In this document: in pieces, positions 1 to 13,000 of the stretch
Layout: each line of letters opens with the position of its first letter
Numbering within the stretch: the first letter of the stretch is position 1
Source: Celoporthe dispersa
Taxonomy: Eukaryota > Ascomycota > Sordariomycetes > Diaporthales > Cryphonectriaceae
Reading direction: 5' to 3'
Assembly: GCA_016584495.1 (NCBI GenBank)
Contig: WAID01000016.1
Span: 1 to 64,000, forward strand
Length of the DNA stretch: 64,000 nucleotides
Notes under the pieces: model-generated
What the model saw: the letters and a program-made list of their open reading frames with translations, nothing else
The model's database searches: none
Told to the model about the DNA's origin: nothing
Program-made: the position numbers and the translations under genes

Positions 1-720
1 GGAGAAGCCTGCTGTGGTTACTCAAAGCGGCCCACCAAGAAAGCCGATCCACACCCCATGGTACGAGCTTTCTTGTTTGTGTTTCCCAGGCAAGCCAGAG
101 GTTCAACCATCGGGAACTTATCTTATCACCGTCGACTCTGTGGTGCTAAAAGTAGTGTGCGGATTATTAACCCGAGATTGAATACCCTAGATCTTTTTTC
201 TTTTGTGTCCCTCTCGGGCCAGCCTTGCAAGGCTCAGGTCCTTTCTCCTTTTGATTTTCACCCTCCTCCCTCGCTTTTTCTCTCCTGCTTTTTCTCTTTC
301 TTTTTCTTTTTCCTTTTTGCCACCGGCGCTCACGGCGGCCTTCTTCTTGCTGCTGCCTCGACCCGCTGCCCCGTACGCGTCAGGTTTCAGGACTGTGTGG
401 GGTCTCTCTGTTGTTTCTTGGCTGACGGGCATGAATCTGGTGGATCCGGCCCATGTCACGCCCTGGACGCCCTGGCGAGGCCTGGCAGTACTGTACGCAG
501 CATGGTCCTAGTGCTATAGTAGCTGCAGCTGCGTGTGCCGCCGGGTTTTGCTCCGGGAATTTTCGGTGGCATGTGCGCTGAAAATCCTCCCATGGGGAGG
601 AGGGGGTTCCAAAAACTGGGCTTGCCTGAAGGGCTCCCGACCAGGTCAACCCTAGTACTCACTACTGTAGTGTGTTGTGGTATGTACATATGTGTGGTAT
701 GTGGCAGGCAGTGTTGGATG

Positions 721-756
721 GCTGGCCTGCTGGCTGGCCTGCTGGCTGGCCTGGTG
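721..756. repeat. 12-bp tandem repeat, 3 copies
   Basis: The unit gctggcctgctg occurs three times head to tail; the last copy differs by one base (gctggcctggtg). Confidence 0.85.
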
Positions 757-799
757 GGTGCATGGGGTGGGACGGAGTGAGGATAGGGTGGGCAAAGGT

Positions 800-862
800 G
801 GATGGATGGATGGATGGATGGATGATGATGATGATGGATGATGGATGGATGGATGGGTGGAT
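800..862. repeat. GGAT/GAT microsatellite
   Basis: Interrupted GGAT tetranucleotide repeat with an internal block of GAT trinucleotides, then more GGAT. It lies 44 bp after the 12-bp tandem repeat. Confidence 0.9.
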
Positions 863-1102
863 AGAGGGGGGAGGGAGGACGTGAGCATGACCGCAGGTAC
901 AGTACCCAGGCTCGCACAGCATTTGCAAGCGACCATGAGCAGCAGGACGTGCCGTGCACATGCTACCCGACCTCACACAGGAGCAGGCCAGCGCGGTTAG
1001 TGTTCCCTCCGAGAGAGCATGATGACTGCTGAGCAGTCCAGTATCGGTCCTTCTCTCTGTCCCAGCTACGCATATGTAAGAAGAAGAAAAAGACAGAAAG
1101 AA

Positions 1103-1421
1103 ACACACACACACACACACACTGGGGATATTCTGGACGGTTCGGGACAGCGTTATGGGGTTCGGGTGACCGAGGATTACACTACTTCTCTTATAGAACA
1201 TGATGTGTGAGACGTGGTTGAGGTATCCCGGTGTCAATCCTTACTCCTACCACCACCACAACGCGCGTGCCCACACACACACACACACACAAACACTCAC
1301 GTATTGTACTCACAAGCCCAACGGCACAGGCCATGGACGAGAGAGGATGACACCCGATGCTCCCGTCTGCGCAGCATTTGCTCACGCAAGGGCTCACCTC
1401 CATCAGCAGCAGCAGCAGCAG
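1103..1421. repeat. Three short microsatellites in one stretch
   Basis: (AC)10 at 1103-1122, a CA run at 1272-1290 and (CAG)6 at 1404-1421. None sits in a supported reading frame. Confidence 0.85.
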
Positions 1422-2554
1422 GCAGAGGACGAACCCCCTCCCCGCTTCTCCTCCTTCCCCATTCTTCTTGCTCCTCCTCCTCCTCCTGCTCCTTCCCTAC
1501 ACACCGTCCTCCCCCTCCTACAGAGACAGACCGGATTACCTCGTAATTTTGTAATGTGGGGAGGGTATTGCGCAGACGGTCTGGGTCTTGTGATATGTCA
1601 TGGGATCTCTGGTCTGGAAGAAGTTTATGTTGGTTTGGAATATGATGATGGCCCCTGTGTGGTGGTGGTGGTGGCCTGGCAGCCCCGCTGTGACGGATGC
1701 TTGTCTGGTACTAGGCAATACTTACTTTACCTGCTTATTTACCGACTGCTATTGGTGATGTTGGCTTGAACAGGGGTGGTGGGAGGCCAGACGTCGGGTG
1801 TCATTGCTCTGGGGAGGGAAGGTCTAGGCGAGTCGGCAGCTGGGATTGTCTATTGGTGCCCTGAGCTGTGCTTCTGTAATTTTTTTCTTTTCTTTTCATC
1901 TGTAGTTTGGGTGTGTGAATTGTGATGTGCGCAGTTGTGCCGCGGGAGGGTTGTGTCCTGTGCCGTGGGAGGTGTGTAATCCAGAGCCTGTCATGGGTGG
2001 AATGGACACTGGACGGTACCTTGCAGTTGAGCTGTTGCTGCCGCTGGGCGATGCTTTCTCTCGGTGCACTTTCATTACTGCGCTGGGTGGTGATTGCGAC
2101 CATGTTTTTATATGATGTGCTTGCTGCTGTAGGTGATGGTGTAGTGGAAGAAGATGCAAGAGGTGATGTGAGGTGGATGAGCTGTGGCTATCATGACCTG
2201 GGACAGGGCCTTCTTTTCTTGAAAGGAGGAAAATAACAATGACAACAACAAAGAGCTGGAAAAAGGCGACAGGACAGGTGGAAACCCGAGATGGCTTGTC
2301 TGGTGATGAAAAGAGGTTCCTTCTTGTTGGTACTTGAGGGCAGGTGAACGGTGGCAGGTACTACTCTCTAGTCGGGATTACCTAAGCAGAAATTTTCAAG
2401 CGAGTTACCTCATCAACACCAACGACGGTGAAACCAGCAGCAGGAACGAACCTCTGAGCTGCCCAACCAGGAGAGAAGGAAAAGAAAAGGAAAGAAAGAA
2501 AAAAACACACAAACCAGACCTGCACCGACGCGAGGTCATCATAGACACACAGGG

Positions 2555-5500
2555 ATGACGAGTCTCAAGAGGATGCTGGGGTCGGATCCTGGCATCAAAC
2601 ATCTCAAGCAAGGTCTACGTGCGGTCGACAAAGAGCGGCAAGGTTCAGAAGATCGTGAGGAGGTCTACCTGCGGTCTGACATCCCGTGCTCGTCGAAGCT
2701 GTGCTCGAGCTGTCTCAGGAACGCGCCCGGGATGCTGCAGGACGAGGTAAGGAAGAAAGGGAGACCTGACCACCCTGACACACACACACACACGCGCGTC
2801 GCGTCCACGAGTGATGGCTGACAGCCCCTCCCTTCACCAGTCGCCCCCTTCGTGCTCTCCAAGGAGCCAGCAGGCACAAGGGCATACCCAAAGGGCCACT
2901 ACCTGGTCCCCGACACCAACGCCTTCCTGACCGCCATGGACCTCTTCGAGCACTCGTCGGCCTTCTACGACGTCATCGTGCTGCAGGTCGTGCTGGAGGA
3001 GCTGCGCGGCCGCTCCCTGCCGCTCTACAACCGCCTCATCGGCCTCACCAGGAGCGACGAGAAGCGCTTCTACGTCTTCTTCAACGAGTTCCGCCTCGAG
3101 ACGTACGTCACGCGGGACCAGGGTGAGACCGTTAACGACCGCAACGACCGCGCCGCGCGCCGCGGTCAGGTGGTACGCGGAGCACCTGCGGCAGACCGCC
3201 CCCAAGGCCAAGAGGCTGCCGGCCGTGGTGATGCTGAGCAACGACCGGGACAACCTGCGCAAGGCGGGGGCGGAGGGCATCGCGGCCGCGTCGCTCGCCG
3301 ACTACGTGGCCGGGCTGGAGAACGCGGACGAGCTGATGGATATGATCCCGGAGGCGCAGGCCGAGGTCACCAGGCCCAGGAGGCCCGGCGAGCACCTGTA
3401 CCCCGAGTACCTCTCCGTGTCCAGGATGATGACGGGCGTCAAGGGCGGCCTGCTGCACCAGGGGTCTTCGGCGTCTCGCCGTACAACTACCTCGAGGGGT
3501 CCATACGGGTGCCGGCCTTCCCAAGCCGCTGCTCATCCTCGGCCGGGAGAACATCAACAGGGCGGTGGACGGGGATGTCGTGGTCGTGGAGGTCCTGCCC
3601 AGGGACCAGTGGAAGGAGCCGTCTGCCCAGATCGTCGAGGAGGAGACCATGACCAGGAACGAGAACGCGGACGAGGGCGAGGGCGAGGGCGAGGGCGAGG
3701 ACCTGATCTCGGACAGGGAGAGGAAGGCCCTCCAGGACGAGGCGAAGAGGACGCAGGGCAGGGCGGGCGAGGGCCACCTGCAGCCCACGGCAAAGGTGGT
3801 CGGCGTCGTCAAGCGCAACTGGCGCCAGTACGTCGGCCACATCGACCAGTCGTCGGTCAGCTCGTCCTCGGCCCAGGGAGGAGGCAGGACACCGTCTTCC
3901 TCATCCCCATGGACAAGAAGATCCCAAAGATCCGGCTCCGGACGCGCCAGGTCAGCGAGCTGCTGGGCAAGAGGATCCTGGTCACCATGGACGCCTGGGA
4001 CCGGGACTCGAGGCACCCGTGGGGCACCTGGTGCGGTCCCTGGGCGAGATGGAGACCAAGGCGGCCGAGACAGAGGCCCTGCTGCTCGAGTATGACGTGC
4101 AGTACCGGCCGTTCCCCAAGACCGTGCTGGACTGCCTGCCCGGGAGGGCCACGGCTGGAGGGTCCCCGCCAGCATGGACGACCCGGGGTGGAGGGACCGG
4201 AGGACCTGCGCGGGCTCCTGATCTGCAGCATCGACCCCGTCGGCTGCCAGGACATCGACGACGCCCTGCACGCGAGGCCGCTGCCCAACGGCAACTTCGA
4301 GGTGGGCGTGCACATCGCCGACGTGTCCCACTTTGTCAGGCCCAACAACGCAATGGACACGGAGGCGAGCATCCGCGGCACGACCGTCTACCTGGTGGAC
4401 AAGCGCATCGACATGCTGCCGATGCTCCTCGGCACGGACCTCTGCTCCCTGAAGCCGTACGTCGAGCGATACGCATTCTCGGCCATCTGGGAGATGAGCG
4501 CGGGTGCCGACATCGTCAGCGTGCGGTTCACCAAGTCCGTCATCAAGTCGCGGGAGGCGTTCAGCTACGAGGAGGCCCAGCTCAGGGTCGACGACGAGTC
4601 GCAGCAGGACGACCTCACCGGGGATACGGACGCTGCTCATGCTGTCCAGGAAGCTTAAGCAGAAGCGCATGGACGCCGGCGCGCTGAGCCTGTCGTCGCC
4701 CGAGGTCAAGGTGCAGATGGAATCCGAGACGTCGGACCCGATCGACATCAAGACCAAGCAGCACCTCGAGACCATGTCGCTGGTCGAGGAGTTCATGCTG
4801 CTCGCCAACGTGTCCGTCGCCCGCAGGATCCACGAGGCCTTCCCGCAGACGGCCATCCTCCGGCGCCACGGCGCGCCGCCCAAGACCAACTTCGACGAGC
4901 TCGCCAACCAGCTCAGGGTGAAGAAGGGCCTCGAGCTGCGCACGGACTCATCCCGCGCCCTCGCCGACAGCCTGGACGGCTGCGTCGACCCGGACGAGCC
5001 CTTCTTCAACACCCTCGTGCGCATCATGGCCACGCGCTGCATGATGTCGGCCGAGTACTCTGCTCCGGCACCCAGTCGGAGCCCGAGTTCCGCCACTACG
5101 GCCTCGCGTCCGACATCTACACACTTCACCTCCCCATCCGCCGGTATGCCGACCTCGTCGCCCACAGGCAGCTGGCGGCGGCCATCGAGTACGAGCCCGT
5201 CGCCCCCTCGGTCCGCAGCCGCGGCCGCCTCGAGGCCGTGTGCAAGAACATCAACGTGCGGCACCGCAACGCGCAGCTCGCGGGCGCGCCAGCATCGCCT
5301 ACTACGTCGGGCAGGCCGTGCGCGGCAAGGTCACCGAGGAGGACGGCTTCGTCATGAAGATCTTTAGCAACGGCTTCGTGGTGCTCGTCCCGCGCTTCGG
5401 CATCGAGAGCGTCATCCGCCTGCGCGACCTGGCCGAGCCTGAACCTGCCGCCACGTATGACGCCGAGACGTACAGGCTGACCACGACCGGGTCGCGGGAG

Positions 5501-5595
5501 GTGGCCCTCGAGCTGTTCCAGAAGGTGAGGGTCCGGATCAGCGACCAGAAGGACGAGACGACGGGGAAGAGGGGGTGAAGATGGAGCTGGTCTAG
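2555..5595 (+). CDS. dis3: Exosome exoribonuclease DIS3/RRP44
   Basis: This is the catalytic 3'-5' exoribonuclease and endonuclease subunit of the RNA exosome. Domains in order: an N-terminal CR3 Cys cluster (DIPCSSKLCSSC); a PIN endonuclease domain (VPDTNAFLTAMDLF, NDRDNLRKAG); cold-shock domains; the RNB domain with catalytic aspartates in SIDPVGCQDIDDALH and the signature DMLPMLLGTDLCSLKPY; and a C-terminal S1 domain (GFVMKIFSNGFVVLVPRFG). ATG 2555 opens MTSLKRMLGSDPGIKH, as expected for fungal DIS3. One intron, 2747-2840. The frame breaks at least a dozen times (for example near 2612, 2662, 3163, 3463, 3521, 3890, 4019, 4142, 4201, 4620, 5060, 5288). Each break is repaired by restoring a lost base. 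One more lost G near 5575 moves the end from TGA 5576 to TAG 5593, giving the tail VKMELV. Restored length is about 985 residues, normal for the family. An acidic Gly-Glu linker lies at 3670-3699. Confidence 0.95.
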
Positions 5596-7013
5596 GCCGG
5601 GGCTGTCTTGTCTGAGAAGATGAAGTCTAGGGAAGAACGAAAAAAAGAGAAGAAAAGAAAAGGGAGGATGGGTTTAATCCGGGGAAAGGTTGAGAGGGAG
5701 GGAGGAGACCTTCGACATGAGAGGCTATAGATAAAAGAAGTAGAGAACTTCATCTACGTACTTGATTGGGAGAGCCTCGAGTAGAAGAGAGCAAAAAAAA
5801 AAAAAAAAAAAACAACCAAAGTAATCCTCTTGTGGCCATGTGTATCATCTTCAGTGAACAGGATCAAGAAGGGCAATAACAGTCTCTGTTTCCCCTCTGT
5901 CTGATCTTGGATACTTCACCTGAGGCTCCCTCCCTTCCCCCTCTCTCCAAAGGAAGCAAGGGCCTTATCTCCCTAAGATACTTCTCTCTGCAGCGGTTCA
6001 GGGACATTTGCCCTGCTGCCTGGGTTTCCCTTCTACTTTGAGAAAGAAAACACATTCATTCTGTGCTTCCAAATATTGTGTTTTTTTTCTTTCTTTTCTT
6101 CTTTCAATACGTTATAATATAGTCAAGTATATGGCCAGAACCAGATCATCTCAGTCTTACTTCCCCCATCTGACCTCCCACACTCTCTCGCACACACATT
6201 CCAGCAGCAGGCTAGGTAGTCAAGTCGTTCACAAGAAGAAAAAAAAGCTAAGACATGTAGAGAAGACAAGAGAGACCAAAGATAGCTTCATAAGAGAAAG
6301 GTAGCCTGAGCCCCCGAGATGGAAGAGTCCTTCAAACACCCACATTTTTTTCTTTTCTTTTACCAAGAGAGCAAATACAAGACATATGAGAAGAGGCTTT
6401 GAGAATGTTTGGGTGCAATCCAGAGAAGTGAAAGCAGAGGGGTAGGGGAGACCCATCGTATGCCCCATCTCTGATTGGTGTAAGAGAAAGAGAAGAAAGA
6501 AAAGCAAAGAAGAAAAAAATCAACATGCCTCCCTCCTGAGTTGCTTCGTTGTTTCTTTCGCCCTTCCGAACGCCGGTGCTGAAGGTTCGCGTGGATTCGA
6601 AATCAACAGTCCATAAAACAATCACTCACCTCGACCCACCGAGCCCGATCCCATCCTTATCATGCCCTTTTCCAAACTTCAGGTCTACTGGCCTTGTGTC
6701 CCTGTAAAGGCGGCAGGGGACGTTCCTATCTGAAACTAAAAAGTGCTGTGGCAAGACAGGGAAAACAAGCCGAGATGCGTGCATGACCTTGGCTGATCCA
6801 GACCCGGGTTCAACGGTTCGCTGAACGCCGCGCTTAACCTATGATGTGACCGTTTTGCAACCTGAAAAAAGAGAAAACCAGAAAAAGAAAAAGAGGTGGA
6901 GGGGAAAAGAAAAATCAACAAAAGAACGTTTACACACAAAAACGAGAAAACAGTTCCGTCTTTCTGTGCAGTGATGCTGTGTCTTCGTCGCGCTCAGAAC
7001 CTGCAGGGGACGG
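5596..7013. other. Convergent spacer between DIS3 and RIM15
   Basis: Holds the 3' ends of two tail-to-tail genes. Purine-rich sequence with A and T runs; no supported gene. Confidence 0.6.
5793..5812. repeat. A20 homopolymer
   Basis: Twenty consecutive A about 200 bp after the DIS3 stop. This is genomic and should not be taken as a poly(A) tail. Confidence 0.9.
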
Positions 7014-10000
7014 TCAAGGTGCCTCCGAGGTTGGGGTGGCCATCGTGGTGTGTATGATGATGTCTGCAGCCTTCTTCGGGGTAGGCCTCGTCCCCATCCT
7101 CAGCCTCCGCCCATGCCTTCTTCTGCTCTGTGGCGGCTGAGGGTCTCGGGTGTTCTCGATGTCGGCGATGCCGCCTTCTCCAGTGGCGTGAATCCTTGGC
7201 GGCGTGTGGACAATGACTGTCTTGTCCGCTTCCTCTTCGGCATCACCACTGATGATCGGCCCCGGGCTCAGGGACAACCCGCCAGCATGCAGGTCAGGCG
7301 GTGCCAGCGAGGGTCCAGACAGCGGCGAGTGCTCAACGGAGCCCTTGGGGTGGTCATGGCATGCGTGGCGGGCTCGGATGCGCTCACGCCCTGTGAAGCA
7401 GGCACGTTGACGCTGTCGTGGCTGTTGGCGCGCATCATCTCGATGCCGAGCTTGGACGACGGGAGAACCGACTGCCTCCGGAAGTGCTGCTTCGAGGCCT
7501 GAGCTGCCGCCGCCGCAGCGGTAGGTGGGCCGAACCCCACGGGCTTGCCTCCCACGCCGGGGCCGAGTTCGTCGTCCTCGTCGTCTGCAGAGTCGATACC
7601 AGTGTTGCCCTCGAGCCGCTTCCTCTCCATCAGCTCACGCCTCGCCCTCAGCTTCTCGAAGGAGCGGCGTGGCTTGGGAGCCGCGATGGGTACTGCCGCC
7701 GCGTCGTGCTCCATCTTTCCGGGGCGCTATGCTGGAGTGTCAGGTGCTCCACGCCCGGCGCCGTCTCCTTTGGGGTGGCGCTGGCGCCGCCGACGCGCCC
7801 TTGGCTGTGTCGCTGCTCAGTAGATGCTCCTCCGGCGCCGGTGGCATGCCGATCCCCAGACCTTGGTCTTTCCAGTCGTTCGTGGTGTTGCGGCTGATCG
7901 CGACAGAGATCTCATCAGCCGACACTGATTCTGAGTCGCCAAAGAGGCTAGAGGAGATGGAGTCCTCGCGGCTTGAACCACGGAAGCTGCTCCCAGTGCG
8001 ATTCGCAAAGCCAGCAGAAGACGTACCACTGGTGGGGCTGCCCTCGAACTTCAGGCTCTCCTGCCTCAGGTTGGATGGTGTCGGGTGAGGGGGTGCGGCG
8101 GATGACGAGACTGAGCTCTTCTGGCTGGGCGAGGCAGGCTTCCACTGGCAAAAGTGGGTGAGGACCTCGGTCAGCTTGGACGAGCTGATGGGCTTCTCGA
8201 TCAGGGAGTCGAAGTAGTGGGGTGCCTGGAGCTCTTTCAGGTAGGCCGTGATGGCGACGAGAGGCGTGTGCGAGTTGGCATTCTTGGTCTCGCGGATCAT
8301 CTTTGCCACATCAGCCCCGATGATCTGCGGTAGCTTGAACTCCATGAAGATGATATCAAACTTGATGTCGCTCATAGCATATCTGACTGCCTCGGGACCT
8401 GTGCTGGCAGAGATGGTGCGGCAGCGCAGCTTCTCGAGCAGCTTCTCCATCACCATCCGGGAGACAGGGTGGTCTTCACAGATGAGGACGTCCAGGGCCC
8501 GGAAGGCAGGGTTGTCATAGGAGATCTGTGACAGGCGCCGAGAGCTCTGGCGACGCCTCTGGACCCTCAGGAGGGCTGCGTTCGCCTTCTCCCCTCGTTG
8601 TCGGAGGACGAAGGTGACATGTCGAACACTTGGCTGCGGCGATTCCTGTGGGACAGGAGGTCCGCGGCCACCGGGCTGCCCTCCTGAGAGCCGACGGTGA
8701 GGGACCTTGAGCGGGCCGGGGACGAGCTGCTGGCCTGACGAGGCGAGGCTATGGACCTCTGCGGCGACGCGAGGGCCAGGGGCGGTGGTGCGGACCCGCG
8801 GCCCTTGACCGGAGATGCCCCCACCGACGTGGCTGCTTTCTGCAGGCTGGGTGGGACACGTGGCACATCGAAGAAGTTGCCTGGCTGAAGTGAGCTACCA
8901 GAGCTTGTCTGCTGTGACAGACTAGAGGAAGTGCTTGAAGCCTTACGTCTGCCCTCCTGTCCAGCAATAAACGACACCAGAAGGGGCGATGACGGCTGCG
9001 ACACCCGGCTCGGCGAGGAATGCGAGTTGTTGATGCCAGAGGGCGACTGGGGCCGCTGCGAGGCCTTGGCGTTGGACAGCGTTCTCTGGATCGGGTTGGA
9101 CAGGACGGGGCTCCTCGAGGCCGACGCCGCCTGGCGACGTGACCTGGTTGATCCCGCCGGGGCTGGTGGCAGTCGAGGACTTGTTCTGGGCGGCGTGTGC
9201 TTCGGCGCGCAGCTTCTGTATCACGTCCTTGTTGGCCTTGTCTAGCACAGGTAAATTCTTGTAAGCAAAATTGCCGAAGTCATCGTTCACCGTCGGCTCG
9301 CTTAACCTCCTGCTCTTGAGGTCACGGACGTGAGGCGGTATGTGGAGGGGCATGAGGCCCTCTTGATCGAGTTGACCTGCACCTGTGAGCGGACACGTGA
9401 GAGGGCGTCGTGCGGCCTGTCTGGGTAGTCTGTGGCCGGAGCCGATACGGGCGGCGACAGCTGGTCTTCCATCTCCTCCGCGAACGCCTGGAGTGTGGCC
9501 CCACGGGCATCGAAGTACTCGGTATCCTCGGGGTTCTCGGGCTGAGGCACGAACTGGGCCTCATCCTGGAGGAGGCTTTCCCAGTTCAGGCCATCGAACC
9601 AAGGGTGATTGCGTATCTCCGCACCCCCAGACGCGAACTTCTCATCCTTGTTCGAGCCCAACCTCTCCCGGGGATCGATGCAGAGCAGCTTGTTGATGAG
9701 GTCCTTGGCCTCGGCGGACACCTCGTCCTCGTCTCGGGCGGCCAGCGCAGTCTCCGGGCCAGGATGTTCTCAAACACCTGCTCGGGCTCGCTGGCGTGAA
9801 ACGGAGGGAGACCATAGAGAAACTCGTACAGGATGCACCCGACCGACCACCAATCGCTGGTCTCGTCTTGTGGCTCTCCGCGGATGGTCTCGGGAGCGAG
9901 ATAGTCTGGCGTCCCTACGAAACGGCGGCTCGTGTCTTCAGGGTCGAACAGGGCCCAGTTTGGTGGGGGCATGCCGGTCTGCGGAGGGTGCCCTTACCCG

Positions 10001-13000
10001 GGTCGGAACCCCCTGCGTGCTGCCGGTGTTGGCATGCCGGAGGGACGCGACATCCGGGGACGGGCTTCCCTCGCTTCCTTCGTTTGAGAGGCGACGGCCT
10101 GGGCGGCTGAGCCGTGCGTGGTGTCGTTGAGCGAGAAGCTACCGAGCATGTGTGCCAAGGTGTCGCTGCCGCCGCTGTCGCTACGCTGGCCGTTGGATAT
10201 GCGGCGTGGCTCGTTCTGAGCAGCAGGGCCCAGGCTGAAGTATGAAGGCTGCCCGAGGTTGACCCCGAAATCGCTTGGCGTCATCTGCGGCGTCAGCGTA
10301 GGGGAGTGGTGGTTCGGCAGGTGAACGTCGAGCGAGGTTGACCGCGAGGCCGACGATCCCACAGAGAGCGCTCTGGCAAAAGGGCCCGACTTGAGCAGGT
10401 CAGGCGCCGGCTCGCTCGCACCAGCGTGCAGAGCCCGCTTCTGCCGGCCAACGAGTCCCATCCGCGAGAGGCCAAAGTCTGTGAGCTTGAGGTGTCCCTT
10501 CTGGTCGATGAGGAGGTTGTCGGGCTTCAGGTCTCGGTGGACGATCCCTCGGCTGTGGAGGTGCTCGACGCCGAGGACGACCTCGCCCAGGTATTTCTGG
10601 ACCCAGTCCTCGGGCAGCCCGCCGAGGACCTTGATCAGCGACGCGCAGTCGCCGCCGTTGAGGTACTCCATCACCAGGTACAGGTAGTCCTTGCTGGAGA
10701 AGGTCCAGTACAGCTTCGCGACGAAGTCGCTCTCGCCCTGCCACATCATGATTGCGCGCTCGGCCTTGACGTTGGTGACCTGGTTCTTGGCCACCATGTC
10801 TGCCTTCTTCAGCACCTTGATGGCAAAATACTCGCCGGTGGACTTCTTCTTGAGAGGTACACGCTGCCGAAGGCGCCCTTGCTGATGGGTTTGATGACCT
10901 CAAAGTCTCTGATCGACGGGGACGGCGCGCGCCAGTGGCTGCGCCGTCACCCCGTTCAGCCGTGGAGATGGTGGAAGCTTGACGCTTTCGCCGGCAGACG
11001 ACGATATTGCTGCCGAGGACTGTCTCCGGTGGTGGTGGTGGCTGTGGTGACTGTGATGGCTATTGTGGTGCGCTGGCGCAGCGATCGGAGAGCTGAACTC
11101 GCTGTTGGCGAGCTTGGGGAGGGCTCGGGCGAGGCGAGTCCGTCCGGGAACCCGAGATTCCGGGGTTTGGTGATCCTCAGGGGCGAGGCGGGCTGCTGAG
11201 AACTTCTTGAGGGGGATTCCTGCCTGATTGGCGAGATGGTGCCAGGCAGGATCCAGCTTCGCCGGTTGTGAGACCGAGAGCTTGCCTGTCTCCTCAGATC
11301 CCCAAACTCGGAGATCGGCGACTCGGTCCTCGGGGCAGGGCGCGAAGCTACCGACGAGGACCTGACGCTGCCCTCGCTCTCCGCGGTGTCGCTCTCGAGC
11401 AGCATGGATCCTCGTCGTGACTCCCTTGTGTTGTTGTTCTGCCCAAGAACAGTTGCGATACCATGGTGTGAGCGAGGCGTCGGGCACTCCTTTGGGCTGC
11501 TGGACCTCGTCGAGCCAACAGCTGCTGAGAAGCGACGCTTGTCCGGGTCATCGCTCAGGTTTGCCTTCTCCAGGGCCAGGGCAAGGGACGAACCTCCGTC
11601 GAACGAGCCTGGGAAGATCCCTTCCTCGTCGGGAGGATTGTCTTGTGGAGGTATGGTTTGGCTGTCTTCTTCTTCTTCGGTGCCCCTTCGGCATCTTCCT
11701 CGGACTCGGTTGAGTCGCTCAGTCGGCCGGCGGCAATACGGGCAGCCCGTTGCATGGCATCATCAATGCAGTCTTGAACCTTGATGGCAAACTCCACGCG
11801 GATGCGCTCAGCGTATTCTATGACCTTTCTGTGACGAAATACCGCATCAACCTTGGTCTTTGCGATCCTCTCCGTGTCAGCACAGAGGAGGGCCAGCCCT
11901 TGCTCCTGCTCCAGCGTGTTGGTGCTCGGAGACTGCCACTGCATGACCTGTGCTATCCGGGACTCGGACTGCGGGGACTGGGTACGGAACTCGCCCTGGA
12001 CCTGCGTGGAAGAGTCCTTGATTGCCGGTGTGCTGATCTCCATGGCTGTGTCGCAGAGGTCCAGCAAGAGCTCGACAATCCTGGCCTGGAGGCCTCCCTG
12101 ATAGCGATGACCTCGCTCTCGCGTGGCCAAAGCCGGCCGACCTGTCGCGAGAGCGGGCGCCGGTGCTCGTCGGTGAGGCGGTCCCAGGCGACGAGGAGCT
12201 GGAGGGTGGCGGGCCGATAGTCATGCCTTTGTACTCGGCGAAGGGCAAGGTCGGCTGCTCACCCGTGGAGGAGCGGCTCTTTCGAGCCTCGAGGGCATCC
12301 AGGACCTTGACGATAGCGTGTCGATGCTCAGCCAGGCCCTCCTGGGCCATCTGGACCTCCATCTCCGCCTGGTGTTCCTGTAGACAGAGGTCCGTATGCT
12401 TCTCAAACCACCAACAGGGTATCTGGCGCTCGCAGATCCGACAGAGGAGTGTCGACGGAGGCGCCTGGTCGAGGAATCCTCGCTGCCTGCCTCAGCCAGG
12501 TGCGTTAGGTAGCTGGCCAAAAGTTCAGCACCGGAGCCAAGGGAGTCGACGAGCTCTGAGTTCAGGTCGATCTGGATCTCTCGAGGAGCCACCCACGGGC
12601 GGATCATCCACATGGTCTGCAGAACCCCGAGTCAGCCTTGCACATGAGGACAATTGGGTCTAGAAGACTGAAAAATAAAAATAAAAAGAAAGGAAAAACT
12701 CACGTGGCTCTCCCCGCTGGTATCGTGGACCATGATGCCTTGTGCCTCGAGGTCGACCACCTGAGCTCCGCGTCTGGGTCTGTCGCAGTCTCCGGCCCCG
12801 CTGCTGGCTGCGGCTCCGACGCTCGCCCTGGGCCTGTCTCCTGGTTCACATCCTCGTCCTCCTGGTTCTGGACGTCCATTGCGCCCTCGAGGGTGCGAGA
12901 AGTTTGGACTGCGGGCCAAGCTTGACGGAGAAGCGGATGAACTGGCTCCGGGAGTCGTCCCCTGCATGGAGTCGACAACATCGGTAAAGATGGAGGTGGG

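Larger units (their letters stand above)
1..2554. other. Spacer and 5' leader upstream of DIS3
   Basis: No protein family is recognisable in either strand here. The stretch is rich in simple sequence (GGAT, CA, CAG and CT tracts), and open frames are short and of low-complexity composition. The last several hundred bases before 2555 probably include the promoter and leader of DIS3, but I see no clear core promoter element. Confidence 0.6.

Noticed and set aside
58..519. 153-codon frame at the window start
   Set aside because: Phe/Ser-rich translation of a pyrimidine tract with equally long frames on other strands; no sign of coding.
3132..5264. 710-codon open frame on the minus strand within DIS3
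   Set aside because: Antisense shadow of a GC-rich gene: the plus strand encodes the complete, ordered DIS3 domain series, while the minus-strand product is Arg/Gly/Leu-rich with no domain.
2555..5595. DIS3 as a pseudogene
   Set aside because: All catalytic and structural motifs remain and all breaks look like missing single bases in runs; the same pattern occurs in unrelated genes of the window.
5793..5812. A20 run as evidence of a retrocopy or transcript tail
   Set aside because: The DIS3 gene contains an intron and similar homopolymers occur all over the spacers.
7418..12663. Many 100-190-codon plus-strand frames across RIM15
   Set aside because: They are antisense or shifted readings of RIM15; the minus strand gives the family sequence throughout.
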